Assembly: GCA_002869465.1 (NCBI GenBank)
Contig: PKSW01000398.1
Span: 1-7,580 of the forward strand
Direction of reading: 5' to 3'
DNA: 7,580 nucleotides
Source: Marinilabiliales bacterium
GTDB taxonomy: Bacteria; Bacteroidota; Bacteroidia; Bacteroidales; F082
Made by a program: the position numbers and the translations under genes. Position 1 is the first letter of the stretch, and each line of letters begins with the position of its first letter. Below are positions 1 through 5,122 of the stretch, piece after piece. The notes beneath the pieces are model-generated. The model was not told where the DNA came from. It did no database searches and worked only from the letters and a program-made list of their open reading frames with translations.

Positions 1-1
1 C

Positions 2-1445
2 AATAAGATCAATGAGCAATTAGCATTGCAGCGAAAAGATCTGGATAAGAATTACCAGATCAGTGTGGATAAAGCAGATAGCCTGCTTGCTATTGAAGAG
101 TTTACAGCAGCGCAGGGACAATATAACCTGGCACTGACCTTAAAACCGGGGGAATCGTATCCGAAAACAAAACTAACAGAAATTGATGCCCACTTTGCGA
201 CACAGCGCAGGGCATTTGAAGAGAATTATGCTAATATGATCGCGAAAGCGGATAGTTTATTTGATGCACAACAATACATGTCGTCGAGAGAACAATACGA
301 ATTTGCGCTCACTATCAGGCCGGATGATGCCTATCCGCAGCAGCGCATTATGGATATTGAGAAAGAATTGACATTGATTGCTAAAAGAGAAAAACTCGAC
401 AATGAATACCAGACACTCATTGCAGAAGGAGATAAACTCTTCAGCGCAGGGCATTACGATCTGGCCACGAGCAAATATAAAGAAGCACAAGCGATCAAGT
501 CGATGGATGACTACCCGCAGAAGCGGATAGAAGAGATTCAGCAGTTATTGTTAAATGCAGCAGCGCAAAAAGAGCTGGATGAGAATTATAGCAAGCAAGT
601 ATTGCTTGCTGCTCGTTTATTTAACGAGGACAAATTGGAAGATGCTAAAATGGCCTATCAGAATGCGCTTGAGTTGAAATCGTATGAACCTTTACCCCAG
701 CAGAAAATTGAAGAAATTGATAGTATCATAGATGCACGCATCAGGCAGGCAGAAATTGATGCCATTTACCAGGTGCATTTGCGAAAAGGTGATTCATTGC
801 TGAATTTACAGGCTTATGCAGATGCAATTGCCGCCTATGAAGAAGCCATACGCATCAAACCCTCAGGTAAAGAAGCGCTTGCCAATATGGAGCAAGCAAA
901 AACCCTAAAGACTAACAGAGAAAGAGAAATTGCGCGGCAAGAGACCTTTGACAATGCGATCAGGAACGGGGATATGCTGTTTGAAGAGAAAAGTTATGAA
1001 TTAGCTAAGGTAGAATTTGAAAAAGCCCTGGCAGCCAAATCATCAGAAAAATATCCTCAGCAAAAAATTGTAGAAATTGATGATATACTGGAACGCCTGG
1101 CCGCTGAAAGGCAGCAGCGCTATGACGAAGCCATCACAAAAGCAGATGTATATTTTACCCAGGGCAATTATAAAGATGCGCTGATTGAATATAAGATAGC
1201 GAGAAGCATCAAACCCGAGGAAAGTTATCCAAATGCTAAAATTGCTGAAAGTGAAAAGATCATCGAAGAAGAACTAAAAGTAATTCGCGGACAATATGAT
1301 GTAGTGATCGCTGAAGCCGATAATTTATACAATTCAAAAATTTATGATAAGGCCATCCAGAGTTACCAGCAGGCACGAAGTATGTTGCCTGACGAGCCTT
1401 ACCCGGTTGAGATGATCAAAAAGATCACCAAGTATTTAGATGACA
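2..1445 (+). repeat. Eight tandem ~180-bp protein-coding repeats (TPR-like)
   Basis: The YP-QQKI-EI linker recurs every 58-60 codons, with the helix pair AD-LF...Y..A...Y..A between linkers. Conservation is visible in the protein but DNA copies are well diverged, so this is an old duplication rather than a recent expansion. The fifth unit (roughly residues 243-300 counted from 26) has PSGKEA in place of the YP linker and looks most like a canonical TPR. Confidence 0.8.
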
Positions 1446-1792
1446 ATGCCATCACTGATATAGTAAAAGAACGTATTGTGATCAACTCGGAAGTTACTGA
1501 AAGATTTGAATTCGATCCGATTCCGGTGAACGTGCGTAAAAGCAATTATGTACTCGTAAAAGCACGCAACCTGACCAATCAGTCATTCAAAATGATATTC
1601 AGTTATGGCGGTGATAATGGTAAAAATGGTGGATTTGTTGTTCAGGTGCCGCAGGATGAAGAAATGAACGATTTTATCATCAGGGTGGGCAACCAATATA
1701 AGTGGTTTGCTGAAGACAACAACTGGATGTCGATTTATTCACAAAACGGCGATATCGAGATCAGCATCTTTCGGATAACTACCAGTAATTAA
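2..1792 (+). CDS. TPR-like long-repeat protein with C-terminal beta-rich domain (5' end outside the window)
   Basis: The reading frame is open to the left edge, and residues before the first possible start (TTG at 26) already fit the repeat pattern, so the true start lies upstream. Counting from 26, residues 1 to about 475 hold eight helical repeats of 58-60 residues. Each has a core like AD-LF-x5-Y-x2-A-x3-Y-x2-A, then KP, then a linker with YP-QQKI-EI; YP falls at residues 45, 103, 163, 343, 401 and 459, LP at 223, and the fifth repeat lacks it. These are TPR-like helix pairs joined by a long charged linker helix, which normally act as protein-protein scaffolds. Residues ~479-588 differ, with alternating hydrophobic and aromatic residues suggesting a beta-sandwich. 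Any signal peptide or membrane anchor would be in the missing N-terminus, so location is unknown. The next gene starts 23 bp downstream and is also TPR-like. I do not recognise a named family; partner and function are unknown. Confidence 0.85.
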   Translation, partial: NKINEQLALQRKDLDKNYQISVDKADSLLAIEEFTAAQGQYNLALTLKPGESYPKTKLTEIDAHFATQRRAFEENYANMIAKADSLFDAQQYMSSREQYEFALTIRPDDAYPQQRIMDIEKELTLIAKREKLDNEYQTLIAEGDKLFSAGHYDLATSKYKEAQAIKSMDDYPQKRIEEIQQLLLNAAAQKELDENYSKQVLLAARLFNEDKLEDAKMAYQNALELKSYEPLPQQKIEEIDSIIDARIRQAEIDAIYQVHLRKGDSLLNLQAYADAIAAYEEAIRIKPSGKEALANMEQAKTLKTNREREIARQETFDNAIRNGDMLFEEKSYELAKVEFEKALAAKSSEKYPQQKIVEIDDILERLAAERQQRYDEAITKADVYFTQGNYKDALIEYKIARSIKPEESYPNAKIAESEKIIEEELKVIRGQYDVVIAEADNLYNSKIYDKAIQSYQQARSMLPDEPYPVEMIKKITKYLDDNAITDIVKERIVINSEVTERFEFDPIPVNVRKSNYVLVKARNLTNQSFKMIFSYGGDNGKNGGFVVQVPQDEEMNDFIIRVGNQYKWFAEDNNWMSIYSQNGDIEISIFRITTSN

Positions 1793-1815
1793 ACTCAAAT
1801 TACTTTTATTTCTCA

Positions 1816-2145
1816 ATGAAAATATCTGAAAAAGAAAGAAAATCAATCATTGCTAAAGCCCAGGAAGTGTCAGGAACGTCACCAATATCAGCATCCATTG
1901 ATCAGCTAAACACATTCCTCTCTGAAGCACCTGAGGATATTGAATTATTGCACATCCGGGCGCAACTTTTTGAGAAGCAACAGGAATGGGCTAAAGCCAT
2001 AAACGATTATCTGAAAATCCACAGTCTGGATCCAAGCGATAAAAAGGCGAAAACCCAATCTGCCATGCTCAAAACTATACTGCGCTATAACAACACGGAC
2101 ATTTACTCCAGCCCCAACACTCATTACGATCCCTGGTTCGAATAG
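1816..2145 (+). CDS. Small TPR-like protein, 109 aa
   Basis: This short cytoplasmic-looking protein has no signal peptide or membrane segment. Residues ~25-75 form a TPR-like helix pair: a helix with LxxRAxLFEKQQEW is followed by AKAINDYLKIHSLDPSDKKA, which has the TPR spacing W-x-A-x3-Y ending in DP. Residues ~80-90 continue as a helix, and the tail is polar and aromatic, ending in YDPWFE. The ATG at 1816 is the first in frame and lies 23 bp after the stop of the larger repeat protein, with no promoter-like TAnnTTTG in the gap, so the two are probably one transcript. A stand-alone single-TPR protein is likely an adaptor or chaperone-like partner, perhaps of its neighbour; this is inference from position only. 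Specific function unknown. Confidence 0.8.
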   Translation: MKISEKERKSIIAKAQEVSGTSPISASIDQLNTFLSEAPEDIELLHIRAQLFEKQQEWAKAINDYLKIHSLDPSDKKAKTQSAMLKTILRYNNTDIYSSPNTHYDPWFE

Positions 2146-2209
2146 TGTTTTAGTTGCTGGTTAATGTTCTCGACAACTCTCGTCATTATATTCCGCTCGC
2201 CTACCCCTA

Positions 2210-2229
2210 CCCCTTTTTCCTCAAAGGGG
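2210..2229. repeat. Short hairpin CCCCTTT / AAAGGGG
   Basis: CCCCTTT (2210-2216) and AAAGGGG (2223-2229) form a perfect 7-bp stem with a 6-nt loop. It lies 65 bp after the small TPR gene, where a terminator could sit, but neither strand has a T tract after the stem, so it is not a standard intrinsic terminator. It may help end the upstream transcript or be a remnant of a dispersed palindrome. Confidence 0.4.
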
Positions 2230-2253
2230 ATACGCCACACATTCACCATTTTT

Positions 2254-2309
2254 CTCCTACTCACCCAATCACCCTCTCACCCATTCGCCCATTCGTCCAT
2301 GCACTCTTC
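2254..2309 (-). repeat. Degenerate 8-bp tandem repeat with a G-quadruplex pattern on the minus strand
   Basis: Read in 8-bp steps from 2262 the plus strand gives CACCCAAT, CACCCTCT, CACCCATT, CGCCCATT, CGTCCATG and CACTCTTC, with a weaker unit before. CCC tracts fall at 2264-2266, 2272-2274, 2280-2282 and 2288-2290, each separated by exactly 5 nt. The minus strand therefore reads G3N5G3N5G3N5G3, which fits the usual G-quadruplex pattern. The array lies just upstream of a probable promoter. Function, if any, is unknown. Confidence 0.55.
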
Positions 2310-2335
2310 CCCAATCATCACACGCCATTTTTAGT

Positions 2336-2343
2336 TATATTTG
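2336..2343 (+). promoter_or_regulatory. Probable -7 promoter element (TATATTTG) of the PLP enzyme gene
   Basis: TATATTTG matches the Bacteroidota housekeeping -7 consensus TAnnTTTG. It lies 88 bp upstream of the ATG at 2432. No clear TTG or TTTG -33 element is seen 17-23 bp upstream, so this rests on the -7 match and its position. It implies a leader of roughly 80 nt. Confidence 0.5.
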
Positions 2344-2353
2344 TGTTCAAAAA

Positions 2354-2387
2354 AAATCCTACCGGATGCATACCTTACGCAGGATTT
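2354..2387 (+). promoter_or_regulatory. Inverted repeat in the leader of the PLP enzyme gene
   Basis: AAATCCT (2354-2360) pairs perfectly with AGGATTT (2381-2387) across a 20-nt loop that contains the palindrome ATGCAT. It begins ~10 nt after the -7 element, so it would sit at the very 5' end of the mRNA. It could be a stabilising 5' stem or a protein-binding site. It matches no riboswitch I recognise. Confidence 0.3.
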
Positions 2388-2431
2388 AGTTGTCTCAATA
2401 GCTGTGAATAAAATCATAAACAGGCCGCATT

Positions 2432-3898
2432 ATGAGTAATCTTGAAAAACATTTCAGCAAATTCAGAAGCCAGGTTGTAGGGATCGACCAAATAATCACC
2501 ACACCTTATGGAGCAAAAAAAATGATCTATGCTGACTGGATCGCCAGTGGCCGTTTGTACCAACCTATTGAAGACAGGATGATGCATGACATTGGACCTT
2601 ATGTGGCCAACACGCACACTGAAACCACAGAAACCGGCACCCTGATGACCAAAGCCTATCAGTACGCCCATAAAAAGATCAAGCAACATGTAAATGCCGA
2701 TGAAAATGATGTAATACTTACACAGGGTTTCGGGATGACGGCCGTGGTTAATAAGTTTCAGCGGATTTTAGGGCTTAAATGTTGCGCTACTTATGAAAAC
2801 GGCGATTGCAATCCGAAGAGAGACAGACCGGTGGTGTTTATCACCCATATGGAACATCATTCCAACCAAACCACCTGGATAGAAACGATTGCTGATGTTG
2901 TTTTATTGAAACCGGATGAAATGAACATGGTGGACCCGAATCAGCTCCGGATAGAAATACAAAAATACAAAAACCGGAAGATGAAAATCGGGGCATTTAC
3001 TGCCTGCTCCAATGTAACAGGCATTAAACCTGATTATTATGAACTTGCAAAAATCATGCATGAAAATGGTGGTGTTGTTTTTATTGACTTTGCTGGATCT
3101 GCACCTTATGTAAATATTGATATGCACCCGGCAGATCCGCTTCATAAATTGGATGCTGTGATGTTTTCTCCTCATAAATTCCTGGGAGGTCCCGGCAGTT
3201 CAGGTGTAATTATATTTGATAAAGATCTTTATAAATGCGCCATTCCAGATCATCCGGGCGGTGGCACGGTTGAATGGACCGATCCCTGGGGCGGACATAA
3301 ATATATTGAGGATATTGAATTAAGGGAAGATGGCGGCACTCCTGGCTTTCTGCAGTGTATGCGGGCCGCGATGGCCATTGAAGTGAAGGAGCAGATGGAT
3401 CCTGCTTTAATTGCCCAAAGGGAACAGGAACTTGTTAAAAGAGCTTTCAAAGGTTTCAGTAAAATTGACGGACTTCATATACTGGCGGATAATGTAAAGG
3501 ACCGTCTGGGTATTTTCTCTTTCTGGTTCCAGCATATTCACTTCAACCTGATCGTAAAATTGTTGAATGACCGGTATGGCATTCAGGTGCGTGGCGGATG
3601 TTCGTGCGCAGGCACCTATGGACATTTCCTTTTGAATGTTACGCCCGAGGAGTCAAAGCGAATTACTGCAAAAATTATGAGTGGCGACCTGTCAGAAAAA
3701 CCAGGTTTTGTAAGGGTATCGCTACATCCCACCATGACTGATGATGAACTGGATTTTATTGTGAATGCAGTGAAAGAAATCTCAGAAAACCATGTGGAAT
3801 GGGCAAAAGATTATGATTACGATTCGCATCACAACGAATTCAGAAATAAGAAAGAATTTGACAAGACCAAAACCATCAAAAGCTGGTTTAGTTTTTAA
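2432..3898 (+). CDS. Aminotransferase class V-fold PLP enzyme (cysteine desulfurase/SufS-like)
   Basis: This is a fold-type I PLP enzyme of the class V (NifS/SufS/CsdA) family, which takes sulfur or selenium from cysteine or selenocysteine, or acts on related amino acids. Visible landmarks are the THMEHHSN segment (H142/H143) for cofactor stacking, D219 in VFIDFAGSAP for the pyridine nitrogen, K249 in FSPHKFLGG as the Schiff-base lysine, GGTP near 301-304, and R428 in VRVSLHP for the substrate carboxylate. R387-GGCSC-A393 matches the R-x-G-x-x-C-A motif of group II desulfurases, making C392 the likely persulfide cysteine; C390 is an extra neighbour. At 488 residues it exceeds SufS (about 400), with a Cys-rich insertion (C117, C118, C126) and a C-terminal tail from ~455 ending in KSWFSF. 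No suf/isc genes lie beside it, so the exact substrate is open. The start at 2432 is the first ATG and gives the expected N-terminus. Confidence 0.9.
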   Translation: MSNLEKHFSKFRSQVVGIDQIITTPYGAKKMIYADWIASGRLYQPIEDRMMHDIGPYVANTHTETTETGTLMTKAYQYAHKKIKQHVNADENDVILTQGFGMTAVVNKFQRILGLKCCATYENGDCNPKRDRPVVFITHMEHHSNQTTWIETIADVVLLKPDEMNMVDPNQLRIEIQKYKNRKMKIGAFTACSNVTGIKPDYYELAKIMHENGGVVFIDFAGSAPYVNIDMHPADPLHKLDAVMFSPHKFLGGPGSSGVIIFDKDLYKCAIPDHPGGGTVEWTDPWGGHKYIEDIELREDGGTPGFLQCMRAAMAIEVKEQMDPALIAQREQELVKRAFKGFSKIDGLHILADNVKDRLGIFSFWFQHIHFNLIVKLLNDRYGIQVRGGCSCAGTYGHFLLNVTPEESKRITAKIMSGDLSEKPGFVRVSLHPTMTDDELDFIVNAVKEISENHVEWAKDYDYDSHHNEFRNKKEFDKTKTIKSWFSF

Positions 3899-3911
3899 TT
3901 GTTTCTGCATG

Positions 3912-3935
3912 AAAAAACCAGGCCTTTCAGCCTGG
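3912..3935 (-). terminator. Intrinsic terminator of the acidic exported protein gene
   Basis: On the minus strand a 6-bp GC-rich stem, CCAGGC-TGAAAG-GCCTGG, is followed directly by six T residues (plus-strand A tract 3912-3917). It lies 26-49 bp past the stop codon of the minus-strand gene, as expected. On the plus strand the stem is followed by CTC and no T tract, so it should act mainly in one direction. An outer AATTGTT (3897-3903)/AACAATT (3939-3945) pair brackets the hairpin. Confidence 0.8.
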
Positions 3936-3960
3936 CTCAACAATTTAAACCACGATTGTT

Positions 3961-4965
3961 CTAAAGCCTGATCTTTTCAGTCAGTGAACTGTTTTTATTG
4001 ATGATTTGCAGGTAATAAGTTCCATGCTGTTTCTGACTTAAATCCATCACCAGCTTATAGGATCCGTTAACAACTTCTGGCTTTCCTGAAAATACCTCGT
4101 CGCCGAAAAAATTATACACTTCAACTTTCGGAGAAGCTTCGCCGGGAATGCTAAAATTTAAAGTGATCACACCCTCATTATTATCTATATCCAATTCATT
4201 TACTTCCAGCCTGTCGGGTTTATTTTTAATCCCCGCATCACGCAATTCCTTATCTGTAACACCATGTTCAAAAAGGTTTATATAATGCTCTTTAATGTAT
4301 GGGTGTTTCGGTGGTCTGGGTCTTCTCATCATTTCGATTTCGATATCTTCAAACTCACCTAACTCATCCAGCAGTTCCATATTTTCATCCAGAATGATCA
4401 CCCTGGCGTTTTCTAATTCCTTCAGATGGCCTTCCATATCAGCTTCAAATTGCTCAGCATCAAATTCAAAATCAATATCCTTGTCTATATCAAATTCGAA
4501 TTCAAAATCATCATCCGAATTCCAATGCATAGCTTTGCGATGGCCACTAGGTAAAACCATCACGACTTCTTCACCATCATCCGTTTTAAATTTCATTACT
4601 TTTTTTGGCCCCTTACGCCCTGATGGAATAATGATCTCTTCAACTGTTTCTTCATCTCCATCCTTCTTTGTGATAATCACTTTTCTCATTTCTCTGACAT
4701 CTTCATCATCTAAAAAAATATCCGTACGAATACGGGTCGAATCATCTTCCGATATCCAGGAAATACTTTCAACAATTTCATTCACTTTTTCACCCTCTTT
4801 AATGGTGAAAGTGGTGTCTTTTACAACTTTTTTACCATTTTCAACTTCAACTCTTTTTACGGTCACCTGTTTTTCCTTTTTATCTTCCTGTGCCAACCCG
4901 CTCATCGAAATCAGCAAGAACAATGTAATGATGATTACAGCGGCAATTGTAATTTGATTTTTCAT
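3961..4965 (-). CDS. Exported highly acidic protein with T9SS-like C-terminal sorting domain
   Basis: Residues 1 to ~25 are a signal peptide: MKNQ, a hydrophobic run, then SGLAQ-ED as the cleavage area. Residues ~33-146 are beta-like and include two similar units: KKDGDEETVEEIIIPSGRK (~100-118) and KTDDGEEVVMVLPSGHRK (~127-144). Residues 151-211 are extremely acidic, with alternating acidic and aromatic or aliphatic residues (FEFDIDKDIDFEF) and then helical acidic sequence. A basic Pro-rich RRPRPPKHP follows (214-222). Residues ~262-334 resemble the type A sorting domain of type IX secretion: strand, VEVYNFFGDEVFSG, DLSQ, GTYYLQI, and the terminal LTEKIRL. The usual leading NP is not evident. 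The protein should therefore be exported across the outer membrane and anchored or released. The gene is divergent from the two-component operon and shares its operator region; it has its own terminator. Function unknown; a metal-binding or cation-binding role is inference. Confidence 0.85.
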   Translation of the reverse strand: MKNQITIAAVIIITLFLLISMSGLAQEDKKEKQVTVKRVEVENGKKVVKDTTFTIKEGEKVNEIVESISWISEDDSTRIRTDIFLDDEDVREMRKVIITKKDGDEETVEEIIIPSGRKGPKKVMKFKTDDGEEVVMVLPSGHRKAMHWNSDDDFEFEFDIDKDIDFEFDAEQFEADMEGHLKELENARVIILDENMELLDELGEFEDIEIEMMRRPRPPKHPYIKEHYINLFEHGVTDKELRDAGIKNKPDRLEVNELDIDNNEGVITLNFSIPGEASPKVEVYNFFGDEVFSGKPEVVNGSYKLVMDLSQKQHGTYYLQIINKNSSLTEKIRL

Positions 4966-4991
4966 TTTTTATATATTTAAGTTTTCGCTTA

Positions 4992-4999
4992 CAAATGTA
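4992..4999 (-). promoter_or_regulatory. -7 promoter element of the exported protein gene (TACATTTG)
   Basis: The minus strand reads TACATTTG, a perfect match to TAnnTTTG, 26 bp upstream of the ATG. A TTTG at 5020-5017 on the same strand lies 17 bp further upstream and fits the -33 element, within the spacing reported for Flavobacterium promoters. The GGTTAA array begins immediately upstream of that -33 element. Confidence 0.65.
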
Positions 5000-5020
5000 T
5001 TTTAACTACTTGATAACAAA

Positions 5021-5057
5021 GGTTAAAGCCGGTTAAAAAAGGTTAAGGAAAGGTTAA
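5021..5057 (+). promoter_or_regulatory. Four helix-phased direct repeats of GGTTAA: probable response-regulator operator
   Basis: GGTTAA occurs at 5021, 5031, 5041 and 5052, giving 10, 10 and 11 bp spacing, so all sites face the same side of the helix. OmpR/PhoB-family regulators, the class encoded at 6773-7474, usually bind tandem direct repeats with about this spacing. The array lies between the two divergent -7 elements. It ends 28 bp before the kinase -7 element and abuts the -33 element of the divergent gene, a position suited to activation of either or both. A reversed half-site TTAAC occurs at 5002-5006. Which protein binds is inferred. Confidence 0.7.
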
Positions 5058-5085
5058 AGTGAACATGTTACATAACACGAATTCG

Positions 5086-5093
5086 TATCTTTG
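5086..5093 (+). promoter_or_regulatory. -7 promoter element of the kinase/regulator operon (TATCTTTG)
   Basis: TATCTTTG matches TAnnTTTG perfectly and sits 29 bp upstream of the kinase ATG, giving a short leader. No TTG is found 17-23 bp upstream, which fits a promoter needing an activator. The element is flanked and partly overlapped by the palindromes ACGAATTCGT (5077-5086) and TTTGATATCAAA (5090-5101). Confidence 0.65.
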
Positions 5094-5122
5094 ATATCAA
5101 ATGTGAATCAAACTCCTTTTAA

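Larger units (their letters stand above)
2146..2431. other. Non-coding gap upstream of the class V PLP enzyme
   Basis: This 286-bp stretch has no convincing gene. An open frame at 2154-2411 translates to a Pro/His/Phe-rich product of low-complexity C-rich DNA and looks spurious. The gap holds, in order, a 7-bp hairpin (2210-2229), a degenerate C-rich 8-bp tandem repeat (2254-2309), a -7 promoter element (2336-2343) and a leader inverted repeat (2354-2387). No obvious terminator with a T tract follows the stop at 2145. Confidence 0.6.

Noticed and set aside
2159..2164. Isolated GGTTAA just after the small TPR gene
   Set aside because: A single 6-mer is expected by chance and lacks the tandem phasing seen at 5021-5057.
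2210..2229. CCCCTTT/AAAGGGG hairpin as a terminator for the TPR genes
   Set aside because: There is no T tract after the stem on either strand, so it is listed only as a hairpin.
2154..2411. 85-codon open frame in the gap after the small TPR gene
   Set aside because: The product is Pro/His/Phe low-complexity sequence from C-rich repeats, and the frame runs across the tandem repeat, the promoter element and the leader of the next gene.
2414..2689. Minus-strand open frame over the start of the PLP enzyme gene
   Set aside because: It is a shadow of a gene with clear family motifs, and has no promoter or recognisable protein features of its own.
4295..4957. Long plus-strand open frame of 220 codons antisense to the exported protein
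   Set aside because: It is Ser/Ile/Phe-rich only because Asp and Glu codons read as Ser- and Phe-type codons on the other strand. The minus-strand frame has a signal peptide, a sorting domain, a promoter and a terminator.
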